Source: Actinomycetes bacterium (GTDB taxonomy: Bacteria; Actinomycetota; Acidimicrobiia; Acidimicrobiales; Acidimicrobiaceae). From it: 64,000 nucleotides of DNA. Location of the stretch: the NCBI GenBank assembly GCA_021841935.1, contig JAKCDL010000003.1, forward strand, positions 62,001 through 126,000, read 5' to 3'. Positions 18,492 through 28,246 of the stretch are shown here, one piece after another (positions within the stretch are counted from its first letter, which is position 1; the number at the start of each line of letters is the position of its first letter). Below the pieces are notes generated by a model, which was not told where the DNA came from, searched no databases, and was given only the letters and a program-made list of their open reading frames with translations. A program made the position numbers and the translations under genes.

Positions 18492-18527
18492 AAATAATAA
18501 GTCTCGCTTTAGCGAGACTTATTATTT
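18492..18527. terminator. Perfect 17-base stem terminator
   Basis: Left arm 18492-18508 and right arm 18511-18527 are exact complements around a TT loop (core AGTCTCGCT/AGCGAGACT) with A-rich and T-rich flanks. It lies downstream of the thioesterase gene on the minus strand and most likely ends the xthA-thioesterase transcript. Confidence 0.85.
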
Positions 18528-18629
18528 ATTTACACAAAGATTTACAAATAGAATTTCATAAGCCCTACTTGGGAAGCTAGTAGACGCATGGTAAAGATCC
18601 TAAAAGCAATAGATGTAGCTGAACACCAA

Positions 18630-19340
18630 CTACTGACCTTTAGAAGTTTCGTCTCTTTCGCGCTTCGCTGCCAAGTCAGCAAGTGAAGTAAAGTCAACCG
18701 AGATAAACAAAGCATCGGCCTCCGCTGTAACAACTTCACCAACGTAACACTTTCCCTCCGTGAATACCTTACGTCCCTCACGGTGCGAAATTTTAGCCTC
18801 AAACCGTAGTGACTGATGAAGCGGTGTAGGCTTTCGGTAATTAACCGTGAGACGAGCCGTCATCCCGGGGGAGCCTGAGAGTGACTGTGCCAAACCTAAA
18901 ACTTCATCAAATGCAGCTGCAAGGTGACCGCCATGGACACATCCTGGAGGACCTTCGTAGGCGGCATTGAAGGTCACCTCCCCAACAATCATTGATTCCC
19001 CACTGGCACTTTGAACTACCGACAATCTAACTGGAGCCGCAATTGGATTTGCCTCCCCTGATATGGGTGAAAAATCCATAAAGCTAACATTGCCGCCAGA
19101 GTTGGCTGCTTCAGCAAATCCCTCGTAAACTCGACCCCGAGGATACTTCTCTATACGGGTCGCCACCTCTTCAATTTCATCTGCGAGATTCTTTAGTTCG
19201 TCAGTAGGTGCCTTTGAAGCTACTACCGACTCTATAATCCGCCTTGTCGCGCGCCCAATGCGTGCGAACTGGCTCCTTCGCGGTACATCCACTCCATCAA
19301 AAGCGCCTCGAACACTGTCAAGCCAAAGATTTGCCAACAA
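18630..19340 (-). CDS. PaaI-type hotdog-fold acyl-CoA thioesterase
   Basis: The protein has 236 residues. The C-terminal 140 residues carry the hotdog domain with PPGCVHGGHLAAAFDEVLG (the HGG and catalytic Asp/Glu helix) and MTARLTVNYRKPTPL. The N-terminal 90 residues form a helical extension seen in actinobacterial members. It starts at TTG 19340, preceded by AGGAG. It follows xthA with an eight-base gap, so the two are probably co-transcribed without an obvious functional link. Confidence 0.82.
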   Translation of the reverse strand: MLANLWLDSVRGAFDGVDVPRRSQFARIGRATRRIIESVVASKAPTDELKNLADEIEEVATRIEKYPRGRVYEGFAEAANSGGNVSFMDFSPISGEANPIAAPVRLSVVQSASGESMIVGEVTFNAAYEGPPGCVHGGHLAAAFDEVLGLAQSLSGSPGMTARLTVNYRKPTPLHQSLRFEAKISHREGRKVFTEGKCYVGEVVTAEADALFISVDFTSLADLAAKRERDETSKGQ

Positions 19341-19348
19341 AAACTCCT

Positions 19349-20131
19349 CTATAAAAGATCAAAAGTAGCTATCAGAGGGGCATGGTCGCTTGGACGCTCC
19401 TCCTTGCCGCCTCCTTTTCGCTCTTCCCTATCGACAACAACATTACATAAACCCTTTACGACAGAATTGGTCCCGAAAAGAAGATCTATCCGCATCCCCT
19501 GATTCTTATGAAACGCGCCATTTCTATAATCCCACCAGGTAAAAGCTGCTTCGCCTGGGTTATATATTCGAAATAGATCGCCAAGGCCCAGCTCTCGAAG
19601 GTTCTCAACACGCCTTCGCTCTTCACTGCTAACGTGGGTCATGCCGACGAATGCACTCTCGTCATAGACGTCCAAAGAGTTAGGGGCGATGTTGAAGTCT
19701 CCTCCAAGGATCAATGGGGTATCACTCGATACAAGGTCCTTCACTTGTTCGGCCAACTTGTCTAGAAAGTCAAGCTTGTACCGATAATGATCGTTATCCA
19801 GAGATCGACCATTGGGAACGTAAAGCGAGAAAAACCGCACTCCATCCACCACGGCACTTATCGCCCGTGCCTCATCAAAGGTCTCTCCAAGAAGGCCATA
19901 GCTGACCTCTGTCATCTCACCCTTGGCAACAATTGCTACACCATTCCATTGGCCCTGACCAAAGTGAACAGATCGATATCCGATCTCTGCAAACCTGTCG
20001 TGAAAGAAGGCATCCTGCTTAAGCTTGGTCTCTTGGATCATCAAGACGTCAACTTGATTCGTCGCGATCCAATCGAGCACCCTATTGATCCTCGCCTTTA
20101 GAGAATTAACGTTCCACGTTGCAACTTTCAA
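19349..20131 (-). CDS. xthA: Exodeoxyribonuclease III
   Basis: This 260-residue AP endonuclease/3'-5' exonuclease acts in base excision repair. The family motifs are ATWNVNSLKAR (residues 4-14), MIQETKLKQD with metal-binding Glu (about 34), SLYVPNGRS, LGGDFNIAP (about 143) and the terminal PSDHAPLIA with catalytic His. Normal length. It is the first gene of a probable two-gene unit with the thioesterase. Confidence 0.93.
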   Translation of the reverse strand: MKVATWNVNSLKARINRVLDWIATNQVDVLMIQETKLKQDAFFHDRFAEIGYRSVHFGQGQWNGVAIVAKGEMTEVSYGLLGETFDEARAISAVVDGVRFFSLYVPNGRSLDNDHYRYKLDFLDKLAEQVKDLVSSDTPLILGGDFNIAPNSLDVYDESAFVGMTHVSSEERRRVENLRELGLGDLFRIYNPGEAAFTWWDYRNGAFHKNQGMRIDLLFGTNSVVKGLCNVVVDREERKGGGKEERPSDHAPLIATFDLL

Positions 20132-20176
20132 AGTATCTCCCGTAAAGATGCAAATTGACCTAGAAGAGCTAGTTGA

Positions 20177-20599
20177 CTAGGCATCAGCAATGATGAACAT
20201 AATGTCAACTTCGGTCGCCTTAGCTCCATTGATAGAAGCTGTTCCGTGGCCTTTTCCAGCGCGAGCTGATAGTTGCACTAATTCAACTTCGAGATCTAGG
20301 TTGTCGCCGGGTACAACTTGCTTCCTAAAACGCGCCTTATCAATACCTCCAAACAGTGGAAGTTTGCCTTTGTAACGCTCATCGGCTAAGACAATACAGG
20401 CCCCAAGCTGAGCCAAAGACTCTACCTGAAGAACACCTGGCAAAGTCGGTCTACCGGGAAAATGACCACCAAAAAAATCCTCTTTGCCCGTCAAACGCCA
20501 GATGCCTTTACCATATTCGCCAGGTCGAATTTCAACTATTTCGTCCAACAACAAAAACGGAGGGCGATGTGGAATTAATTCATAGGGGGTATACATCAC
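20177..20599 (-). CDS. fabZ: 3-hydroxyacyl-ACP dehydratase
   Basis: It dehydrates 3-hydroxyacyl-ACP in type II fatty acid synthesis. The protein has 140 residues, with IPHRPPFLLLDE at the N-terminus and the catalytic GGHFPGRPTLPGVLQVE, where His46 and Glu60 form the active site. A stand-alone fabZ is notable because many actinobacteria use type I synthases; Acidimicrobiia generally have type II genes. A strong terminator separates it from kgd upstream. Confidence 0.93.
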   Translation of the reverse strand: MMYTPYELIPHRPPFLLLDEIVEIRPGEYGKGIWRLTGKEDFFGGHFPGRPTLPGVLQVESLAQLGACIVLADERYKGKLPLFGGIDKARFRKQVVPGDNLDLEVELVQLSARAGKGHGTASINGAKATEVDIMFIIADA

Positions 20600-20616
20600 C
20601 CCTAGATCTTAGTAGA

Positions 20617-20654
20617 ACACCCTCTATGCATCTTTCTAAATGCATAGAGGGTGT
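20617..20654. terminator. Perfect 15-base stem terminator of kgd
   Basis: ACACCCTCTATGCAT (20617-20631) pairs exactly with the arm at 20640-20654 across an eight-base loop. It lies 36 bases after the kgd stop on the minus strand, before fabZ. Confidence 0.85.
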
Positions 20655-20690
20655 CAATTAGAAGTTCACCTTGAAGTAGATAACCAAGCT

Positions 20691-23600
20691 CTACTGATGA
20701 TTTCTCGCCTTCAACTCCATTGCCTCAGCTACGGTCAACTCGATCGCTCTGTAGAGGAGATCGGACTGCTCCAACGCATGCATTGCAGCAGAACCCGTAG
20801 CCGGTGAGCCCGACGGAACTCGGGATACATGGCGAAGCTGGAAGTCCTCCCTCAAAAGCGAGTGGAGTTGAGAGTGGACGAAGAACCATGCACCTTGGTT
20901 CTCTGGCTCCTCCTGCAACCAAACAACTTCCCTTGCGTTGTGATATTTGGTCAAGATAGAGGTCAACTCCACAACTGGCCAGGGGTAAAGCTGCTCAACA
21001 CGCACGATAGCAGATGTGTTTCGACCTGAGCTTGCCAAAAGCTGATCCCTCTTTGCCATCGCCTCGTATGAAATTTTGCCCGAACAGAGAACGACTCTCT
21101 CAACAGATTCTGGCGATGCTCCTCCGTCAATTGCGAACATTGGATCGTCCAAAATTGGCATGAAGGTACCATCGGTCAATTCAGTTATCGGAACCCTAGT
21201 GCTCTTTGCCCTCAACAATGATTTTGGTGCAAAGAGAATTACAGGCCTCGGTCGATTTCTCTTGACCTGCCCCCGTAACATGTGGAAGTATTGACCTGCG
21301 CTCGATAAGTTCATGACGGCAATATTCTCGCCGGCTGCTACTTGCAAGAAACGCTCAAGACGTCCCGATGAGTGCTCAGGACCCTGACCTTCGTAACCAT
21401 GCGGCAGCAGCATTACGAGACCTGACTCCTGCTCCCATTTGTCGTGAGCCGCGCTAATGAATTGGTCGATGATAATTTGGGCACCATTTGCAAAGTCACC
21501 AAACTGAGCTTCCCAGATTACAAGGGCATCCTTACGAACCGTTGAATAACCATATTCGAATCCAAGCGCAGCGTACTCCGAGAGAAGGGAGTCGAAGATC
21601 ATAAAGCGACCATTCTCATCACCATCTGTGAACTCATTTAGATGCTCAAGTGGAATGTAGTTTTCACCATTGCGGTAGTCAATGAAGGCCGCATGCCTAT
21701 GGGAGAATGTTCCACGGCGCGAATCTTGCCCAGCCATCCGAATGTCATGGCCTTCAAGCATTAGCGATCCGAAGGCAAGGGCCTCGCCAAGAGCCCAATC
21801 TACCTCTCCAGAGGTCAAAGTCTCCTTGCGAGCCTCCATCTGCTTGGCTAGCTTGGGATGGACTGTAAAGCCATTTGGCCAAGTGTGAAGAACCTCTCCA
21901 AGAAGGTCTATGTCTCTCTTTGTGATTCGAGTGTCAACAACCGACATCGGAACGTTATGCTGAGGTGCTCGCGGCAGCTCCGTTGGCTTTGGTGGAGCAC
22001 TCTGGCGCGTCTCATCAAGTGCATTTTGGAGACGGGACAAAAAGTCATCGAGACTTCTCTCGGCCTCTTCCATCGTTATATCGCCGCGCGAAACCAACTG
22101 CTCTGTGTACAACTTGCGTACCGAACGCTTCGCCTCGATGATCTCGTACATCTGTGGCTGGGTGTAGCTTGGCTCATCGCCCTCGTTGTGACCGAATCTT
22201 CGATAGCAGACCATATCAATTACAACGTCGCGGTGGAACTCCTGCCGATAGTCAGCGGCTAGTCGCGCCACTGTAGCCACCGCCTCGGGGTCATCCCCAT
22301 TCACGTGAAAGACTGGTGCCTGAATCACCTTCGCAACATCGGTTGCGTACTTAGATGACCGTGCTTGGTCGGGGTTAGTCGTAAATCCAACTTGATTATT
22401 GATAACCAGGTGTATTGTACCCCCGGTTCGATATCCGCCTAGTTGGGAAAGATTGAGTGTTTCAGCAACGACACCTTGTCCAGCGAAAGCTGCATCACCA
22501 TGGAGGAGGATAGGAAGTATCGGAAAATCAGTTCGATTACGAGTAATGTCCTGCTTGGCTCTTACCATACCTTCAACCACGGGGTCTACAGCTTCAAGGT
22601 GTGACGGGTTCGACGAGAGTGAAACCTCAATGGCCACTCCAGACATTCCGACGTACTCTCCGCTATATCCTTTGTGATACTTGACGTCACCAGAACCTTG
22701 GACGCTAGATGGATCGAGGTTCCCTTCGAACTCTTCGAAGATATCTTTGTACTTTTTGCCCACAACATTAGTAAGAACATTCAATCGACCACGGTGAGCC
22801 ATCCCTATTACGGCCTCTTGAATTCCAGATGTAGCTGCACGATCAAGTACTTGATCGATAAATACGATCGCCGATTCTCCGCCTTCTAGGCCGAAGCGCT
22901 TTTGACCGATGTAACGCGTATGCAAAAAGCGCTCAAATGCTTCAGCGGCGTTTAATCTTCCAAGAAAGTGTAGCTTCTCTTCCACTGAGTACTTGGGGAT
23001 CGACCCCTCCACTCGAGATTGAATCCAATTCTTCTGCTCCGGATCTTGGATATGCATATATTCAAGGCCGATCGTCCTGCAGTAGGTGTCCCGCAGCAAC
23101 CCCATGATCTGTCCAAGCGGCATCGAGTCACGACCTATCAGACCTCCGCTGAAGAACTCTCGATCGAGGTCCCAAAGGGTTAGCCCATAGTTGGCAGGGT
23201 CTAGTTCCGGCGGCATAGCAGGAGACTTTGCCGAAAGTGGATCCAATCTCGCCATCAGATGCCCGCGAGAACGGTAGGTATCAATGAGTTGATTGACCAT
23301 CGCCTGCTTCCGAAGCTTGACCATATCTGCCGAATCGCCCTCAGTGTGATCTCTCTGCCACGTAACAGGCGGATACGGAACACCCATCGACTCGAAAATC
23401 TCGTCGTAAAAACCGTGCTTTCCGGTAAGAAGTTCGGAGATATAGTTCAGAAACAACCCCGACTCGGCACCTTGAATCACTCGGTGGTCGTAGGTGGAGG
23501 TCAGAGTAACGGTTCTTGACACTCCGAGATCGACTAGGAGGTTCGGGTCAGCTGATGCAAGTCCAGTCGGATAAGTTATGGAACCAACACCGATAATCGC

Positions 23601-24440
23601 ACCTTGGCCTCTCATCAGCCTCGGCACCGAATGACTAGTACCTATAGTTCCCGGATTTGTAACTGAAATCGTGGCACCAGCGAAGTCATCGGGTGAAAGC
23701 TTGTTGGTTCGAACCTTTCGAATAACGGCTTCGTACTCTTTGAAGAATCCGAAGAAGCTCAGATCTTGGGAGTTTTTTATGACTGGAACCAAAAGCGAAC
23801 GACTTCCATCCGGCTTCTCAAGGTCGACGGCGATGCCGACATTAATCTCCTTGGCCCGCTGAACGCCAGGGGTTCCCTTATCATCGATGGAGTCGATAAA
23901 TACTGAGTTCATCACTGGATATGTGCGAATTGACTTGACGATTGCAAATGCAATGATGTGAGTGAAAGATACCTTCTCACCGCTAGTTCGAGCCAGGTGA
24001 TTATTTATAACCCCCCTATTTACCTCGAGAAGCTTCGCCGGAATCTCGCGAACCGACGTAGCAGTTGGGACTGTCAACGAATATTCCATATTGGTGACGA
24101 TCTTCGACGCGACTCCTCGAAGCGGGAGTACCTCTGCCCCAGCAAGGGGGACTATCGCAGGAAGGTCCACTGATTTTCGAGTTGAAGATCCTGATGAGGT
24201 CGGCTCCTGTTTAATTTGACTCTCCGCTACCGGAGTTGAAGGCACAGCCGTAGGAGCCTGAGCCACTTCAGCAGCTTGTTTCACTTTTCCTGGATCGCCG
24301 TTATAGTCACCAAAGAAATCACGCCAAGACTCAGGCACAGAGTTTGGGTCGCGACGATAGGCGTCGTAGTACTCGTCAACCAGCCAAGAGTTTGGTCCAA
24401 AGGTATTTATTTCGTCATGGTGTTTGTCAGTCACATCCAA
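20691..24440 (-). CDS. kgd: Multifunctional 2-oxoglutarate metabolism enzyme (fused E2-like and E1 domains)
   Basis: This 1249-residue TCA-cycle enzyme corresponds to mycobacterial Kgd/SucA. Residues 1-45 (FGPNSWLVDEYYDAYRRDP) are the E1 N-terminal tail, followed by a Pro/Ala/Ser-rich linker. Residues 105-345 are the dihydrolipoyl succinyltransferase-like catalytic domain with TYDHRVIQGAESG (D318-H319-R320). Residues 370-1249 are the thiamine-diphosphate 2-oxoglutarate decarboxylase/E1 with AHRGRLNVL, GDAAFAGQG and RRFGHNEGDEP. There is no lipoyl domain. The fusion is a hallmark of Actinobacteria. The start could be TTG 24440 or GTG 24434; neither has a clear ribosome-binding site. Confidence 0.95.
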   Translation of the reverse strand: MDVTDKHHDEINTFGPNSWLVDEYYDAYRRDPNSVPESWRDFFGDYNGDPGKVKQAAEVAQAPTAVPSTPVAESQIKQEPTSSGSSTRKSVDLPAIVPLAGAEVLPLRGVASKIVTNMEYSLTVPTATSVREIPAKLLEVNRGVINNHLARTSGEKVSFTHIIAFAIVKSIRTYPVMNSVFIDSIDDKGTPGVQRAKEINVGIAVDLEKPDGSRSLLVPVIKNSQDLSFFGFFKEYEAVIRKVRTNKLSPDDFAGATISVTNPGTIGTSHSVPRLMRGQGAIIGVGSITYPTGLASADPNLLVDLGVSRTVTLTSTYDHRVIQGAESGLFLNYISELLTGKHGFYDEIFESMGVPYPPVTWQRDHTEGDSADMVKLRKQAMVNQLIDTYRSRGHLMARLDPLSAKSPAMPPELDPANYGLTLWDLDREFFSGGLIGRDSMPLGQIMGLLRDTYCRTIGLEYMHIQDPEQKNWIQSRVEGSIPKYSVEEKLHFLGRLNAAEAFERFLHTRYIGQKRFGLEGGESAIVFIDQVLDRAATSGIQEAVIGMAHRGRLNVLTNVVGKKYKDIFEEFEGNLDPSSVQGSGDVKYHKGYSGEYVGMSGVAIEVSLSSNPSHLEAVDPVVEGMVRAKQDITRNRTDFPILPILLHGDAAFAGQGVVAETLNLSQLGGYRTGGTIHLVINNQVGFTTNPDQARSSKYATDVAKVIQAPVFHVNGDDPEAVATVARLAADYRQEFHRDVVIDMVCYRRFGHNEGDEPSYTQPQMYEIIEAKRSVRKLYTEQLVSRGDITMEEAERSLDDFLSRLQNALDETRQSAPPKPTELPRAPQHNVPMSVVDTRITKRDIDLLGEVLHTWPNGFTVHPKLAKQMEARKETLTSGEVDWALGEALAFGSLMLEGHDIRMAGQDSRRGTFSHRHAAFIDYRNGENYIPLEHLNEFTDGDENGRFMIFDSLLSEYAALGFEYGYSTVRKDALVIWEAQFGDFANGAQIIIDQFISAAHDKWEQESGLVMLLPHGYEGQGPEHSSGRLERFLQVAAGENIAVMNLSSAGQYFHMLRGQVKRNRPRPVILFAPKSLLRAKSTRVPITELTDGTFMPILDDPMFAIDGGASPESVERVVLCSGKISYEAMAKRDQLLASSGRNTSAIVRVEQLYPWPVVELTSILTKYHNAREVVWLQEEPENQGAWFFVHSQLHSLLREDFQLRHVSRVPSGSPATGSAAMHALEQSDLLYRAIELTVAEAMELKARNHQ

Positions 24441-24923
24441 ATGCTACCGAAGTTTGGAGCAAATGTTAAATTTAGATCATTTAAATTTTCCAAATCCAAT
24501 CGACGCTAGTTCGAACCAGGATCCCGATCCACATGCTTCTCGATCCGCAATAAGACGCAATGGCAGCATCGGCGAGAGTTACCAATGTCATATTTCTTCC
24601 CGAGGCACGAAGTTTCTATCAATCATTTAGCTTTGGAGCCTGATCGCTATTTCAATCACCCACGTCGAGCTGTGTAAATAATTTTTCACTTTCACACTAT
24701 GTCTCGCGAGGTCAGTCAGATGACTTAACGAGAGCCTCCTGCCTCTAGTCCCCTTGAGAAGTATTGCAAATACGCAGCTGCTGCACCTAGAAGTAACATT
24801 GACAGAACTCGAAGTTCAAATTTGAAACAGCGAAAACTGTCAAGGTACTCTAAACTTTTCGTGGGGAGAACGGACCTTCATGCAATCCAAGCATCCCTGA
24901 AACACCGACGGAGATGATCCTTC
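24441..24923. other. Gene-free divergent region between kgd and a small membrane protein
   Basis: No convincing gene. A 7-base inverted repeat TTGACAG (24799-24805) / CTGTCAA (24837-24843) lies near the start of the rightward gene; the first arm could serve as a -35 box. Nothing else stands out. Confidence 0.4.
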
Positions 24924-25244
24924 ATGAAGCTCAAAACCCTTAGAACATTAGTTGGCGCTACGAGTGTAATTGCGATAACCGGGATGATTGTCTCAGCCAT
25001 CCTCAACCACATTGGCTCAGTCATCGCCTTTGGTACCTTTGGTGCGGTAGCAATCGTAGTGATGATTACGTCAACTACAACGGTACGTACCAGCATGCAA
25101 TCGCAGGCCTCAGAGGATAGTGCGGGATCCGGTGAAGATTTAGAGCTGGAAGTCTCAAGGCTAACGTCTCAATATCCGGTACCTGAAGCAGAAGTTCGCG
25201 AGCTAATTCGCCGTTCCGTCGCCCTCGCCCGCAAGAATAAGTAG
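24924..25244 (+). CDS. Small two-TM membrane protein, unknown function
   Basis: The protein has 106 residues. Two hydrophobic segments (about 8-30 and 33-50) are followed by a soluble acidic tail with a regular heptad-like helix, VPEAEVRELIRRSVALARK. ATG start. No family is recognised. The next gene is 54 bases on and co-oriented, so the two may be transcribed together. Confidence 0.55.
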   Translation: MKLKTLRTLVGATSVIAITGMIVSAILNHIGSVIAFGTFGAVAIVVMITSTTTVRTSMQSQASEDSAGSGEDLELEVSRLTSQYPVPEAEVRELIRRSVALARKNK

Positions 25245-25298
25245 CGGAAATTAACCAGAAAATTAAAGAGTCCTTATAGACAGGTCGATTCTGTTTAT

Positions 25299-25526
25299 AT
25301 GACAATTGTTACGCCTAGCAAAAGTCGAGCCGTTTTACGTGCCGTTGACCCTGGTTCTATGTCCGATTGTGCCGTTTGTTCACAACATATTCGTTTCTCT
25401 GCGAAGGTCAGACCAAAGCAAGTTATCGCAAATGTTTACGAAGATGGAAAGTGGCAGCGGGTTGAGTACTTTCATTCGGAGTGTTACGTGACCGCGGGTA
25501 GCCCATATGGTGAACCAGCTAGCTAG
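25299..25526 (+). CDS. Small zinc-finger-like protein, unknown function
   Basis: The protein has 75 residues. A DCAVC pair (Cys24, Cys27) and a later FHSEC (His59, Cys62) form a CxxC...HxxC pattern typical of a single treble-clef or PARP-type zinc finger, with a VYEDGKWQRVEYFH strand between. It probably binds zinc. No function can be assigned. ATG start without a strong Shine-Dalgarno. Confidence 0.6.
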   Translation: MTIVTPSKSRAVLRAVDPGSMSDCAVCSQHIRFSAKVRPKQVIANVYEDGKWQRVEYFHSECYVTAGSPYGEPAS

Positions 25527-25583
25527 CCCGCGTAATGCTTTTTAGCATGCATTCACAGAGGTGCATCGAATACTGTCTATAGG

Positions 25584-26405
25584 GTGACAGATCATTTAGG
25601 CACATCAACTGAGTACATTTCAACGCCTTCGGGGCTAAAGGTCTACGATTACTTCCCATCTTCTACCACTACATCCGTTGACGTTATTTTGGTACACGGT
25701 GGAATGGATCGCGCTAGATCGTTCAGACGTTTAGCAACTCAACTATCTCAAAGAGGTCTCTCTACCCGAATATATGACCGCAGAGGGTACGGAGATTCTT
25801 TAACGATGCAATATAACTCACTTGAACAGGCACCGACATTCGAGGACCACTTACATGACCTTGCTGAAGTTTCAGGAGAAAAACCCGGGGTAATATTTGG
25901 CCACTCCATCGGAGGTACAGTCTCTCTAGCCGCCGTCGCAAGGTCAATCGTGGCCCCACGAGCTCTAATAACCTACGAATCACCCCTTCCCTTCATGGAC
26001 TTTTGGCGCCAAAGCGGCCCATACTCATTCAACCGCGAGGAACTTGATCTTGCATATGCCGCGTCCTTTGCGAAAGAGTTCATGATTCGCATGGTCGGTG
26101 AAGAGGTATGGTCGAGGCTTCCACCCTCAACGCGGGAGAAGAGAATCTCCGAGGGGCCAACACTGGTATCAGAGATGTCTACGGCTTCCCACTATCGGTT
26201 ATTTGAGCCGACGGCTATATCTATCCCAGCATTGATATGCTGCGGCTCGATCGCACCGAACCGCCACCTTCGCGCAACTGAGTATTTGGCTAACAGTATT
26301 AGTGGCGCTACGGCACGGATTGTGGAGGGAGCAAACCACGGGATACATCTTTCACAGCCCAATGTCATGGCAGATATCATCGTTGACTTCATCCAAAATC
26401 TCTGA
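25584..26405 (+). CDS. Alpha/beta-fold hydrolase
   Basis: The protein has 273 residues from GTG 25584. It has VILVHGGMDRARSF (oxyanion-hole HGG), the nucleophile elbow GHSIGGT (Ser at about residue 110) and a C-terminal EGANHGIHLSQP with the catalytic His. An acid residue is probably in the strand before IAPNRH. A typical small serine hydrolase of the Abhydrolase_6 kind; substrate unknown. Confidence 0.85.
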   Translation: MTDHLGTSTEYISTPSGLKVYDYFPSSTTTSVDVILVHGGMDRARSFRRLATQLSQRGLSTRIYDRRGYGDSLTMQYNSLEQAPTFEDHLHDLAEVSGEKPGVIFGHSIGGTVSLAAVARSIVAPRALITYESPLPFMDFWRQSGPYSFNREELDLAYAASFAKEFMIRMVGEEVWSRLPPSTREKRISEGPTLVSEMSTASHYRLFEPTAISIPALICCGSIAPNRHLRATEYLANSISGATARIVEGANHGIHLSQPNVMADIIVDFIQNL

Positions 26406-26511
26406 AGTTCGCAAAAAGCATCGAAGTTCCACTGAACAAGCCGGACAATAACTTTCATCCAAATGCAATAGTCAAACACCTCTGATGGTTATCTACCTAG
26501 AAGGAGTTTTA

Positions 26512-27261
26512 ATGTCTGGAAAAGTACTTGTCCTTGGAGCCACGGGAACGGTGGGGCGATCGACGTCGATCTACCTCGAAGACGCAGGATACACAGTCTT
26601 TGGTGCTGCTCGAAACATCGATGAACTCAACGGTGTCGAAGGGCTATTCGCAAGGTCGAACACTGTTCTGGATATAAAGTTGTCCGACTCGGTCGCGACT
26701 GCGGTCAAAGAGGCAAAAGAAGCCCTAGGTGGTTTAGACGCCATAGTCAACTGCGTGGGTTCACTTCACCTCAAATCACCTGATCGAACCACCGACGAAG
26801 AGCTAAACGACGTCGTAGCGACGAATCTGCTCGGCAACTATTACGTGATTCGAGAGGCTGCAAAGACGCTTCGAAGCAACGGTGGATCTGTAGTTCTCTT
26901 CTCCTCCGCCGCTGCGCAAATTGGACTTGCCAACCATGAAGCCATTGCGAGTGCCAAGGCTGGCGTGGAGGCAATGGTACGAAGTGCTGCAACCACCTAC
27001 GCCCGCAACAAGATCCGCTTCAATGCCATAGCACCTGGACTTACCGAGTCCAAGATGACCGCAAGCATCTTTAGTGACGAGGTCGCACGACGAATGTCGT
27101 ATGAAATGTGCTCGGCGTCACGACTTGGCGAGGGCGAAGATATGGCTCGCGTCGTTGAATTGCTTATCAATCCCACAAATCAGTTTATGAACGGAGCCGT
27201 GATCAACGTTGACGGCGGACTCGCCACTACCAAACCTCGACCCGTGGTAACTCGCAAATAG
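26512..27261 (+). CDS. SDR family oxidoreductase lacking the catalytic tyrosine
   Basis: The protein has 249 residues from ATG 26512, with AAGGAG six bases upstream; an in-frame ATG 27 bases earlier lacks one. The Rossmann cofactor loop is LGATGTVGRS (8-17), followed by VNCVGS (79-84), a typical SDR strand with NCVG in place of NAG, and active-site Ser at 131-132 (FSSAAAQ). The usual YxxxK reads IASAK: Lys149 is present but residue 145 is Ile. Nearby His142-Glu143 may substitute. It is followed after 18 bases by another nucleotide-sugar-type SDR, suggesting an operon. Confidence 0.85.
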   Translation: MSGKVLVLGATGTVGRSTSIYLEDAGYTVFGAARNIDELNGVEGLFARSNTVLDIKLSDSVATAVKEAKEALGGLDAIVNCVGSLHLKSPDRTTDEELNDVVATNLLGNYYVIREAAKTLRSNGGSVVLFSSAAAQIGLANHEAIASAKAGVEAMVRSAATTYARNKIRFNAIAPGLTESKMTASIFSDEVARRMSYEMCSASRLGEGEDMARVVELLINPTNQFMNGAVINVDGGLATTKPRPVVTRK

Positions 27262-27279
27262 AGAGAAGGACCAAAGAAG

Positions 27280-28173
27280 ATGAACTGTGTACTTGTAAGT
27301 GGTTCAAGCGGTCTTATCGGTAGGCATCTTGTAAAACGCCTCGAAGATGACGGAGTTAGAGTTATACGACTTAAAAGAAGTGGCACTCCTGACCCTAACA
27401 CCGCGATTTGGAACCAGTCGGATGGAAAGATAACCGGCCCAATCGAAGAGGTAGATACCCTCTTTCACCTCGCCGGCGCTGGAGTGGCAGACAAAAGGTG
27501 GAGTGAGTCGTACAAGAGGGAGATCCTAAAGTCCCGGATAGAGGGGACGCACCAAGTGATAACTGGAATCGCCCAAAGTGCAAAATTACAACGCTTAGTT
27601 GTCGGAAGCGCCATCGGCTTCTATGGGTCAAATCGCCCAGAACTTTGCGACGAAGAGTCGCCACAGGGGGATGGCTTTTTAGCAAAGGTAGTCGCAGAGT
27701 GGGAAAATAGTGCTCTATCAGCAGTAGCAGCTCACGGCAATATTGTTCTTGCACGAACTGGTATTGTCCTCGCCAAAGACGGCGGAGTGCTCAAAAAGCA
27801 ACTTCCGATTTTCAAAGCGGGCCTAGGAGGCAGAATAGGCGACGGCTCGTCCTATTTGAGCTGGATTCACATCGAAGATGAGGTGAACGCACTGATACAT
27901 TTAGCGCGCTCAGATCTCTTTGGAGTGGTAAATCTCGTCGCGCCAAATCCAGTGACAAATGCCGACTTCACCACCTACCTCGCGCGGGTCCTTAGAAAAC
28001 CATCCTTCATGACCGTGCCACGCATTGCCCTTGAGGCGATCTTGGGTCGCGAGATGGCTAACGAAACGGCCCTTTCAAGTACTAACGTTTCGGCTCAAAA
28101 ACTACTTTCGAGTGGTTTCGCCTTCACTTATCCAACTCTAGAACCAGCGCTTGAGCAAATTATCACAAGTTGA
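27280..28173 (+). CDS. TIGR01777-type epimerase-like oxidoreductase (YfcH/SDR39U)
   Basis: The protein has 297 residues. NAD(P) binding loop VSGSSGLIGRHLVKRL at the N-terminus, then LFHLAGAGVADKRWSE (about 64-79), KSRIEGTH, GSAIGFYG and LSWIHIEDEV, followed by the characteristic C-terminal PNPVTNADF and VPRIALEAILGREMA. Together these define the YfcH/SDR39U1 family, whose reaction is not established. It probably shares a transcript with the SDR gene 18 bases upstream. Confidence 0.9.
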   Translation: MNCVLVSGSSGLIGRHLVKRLEDDGVRVIRLKRSGTPDPNTAIWNQSDGKITGPIEEVDTLFHLAGAGVADKRWSESYKREILKSRIEGTHQVITGIAQSAKLQRLVVGSAIGFYGSNRPELCDEESPQGDGFLAKVVAEWENSALSAVAAHGNIVLARTGIVLAKDGGVLKKQLPIFKAGLGGRIGDGSSYLSWIHIEDEVNALIHLARSDLFGVVNLVAPNPVTNADFTTYLARVLRKPSFMTVPRIALEAILGREMANETALSSTNVSAQKLLSSGFAFTYPTLEPALEQIITS

Positions 28174-28246
28174 AAATTCTACCTTTGAGTTGATAATTGT
28201 GACCTTTGACACGCCTGATTGTCTATTTTGACATATTGTTGTTTAC

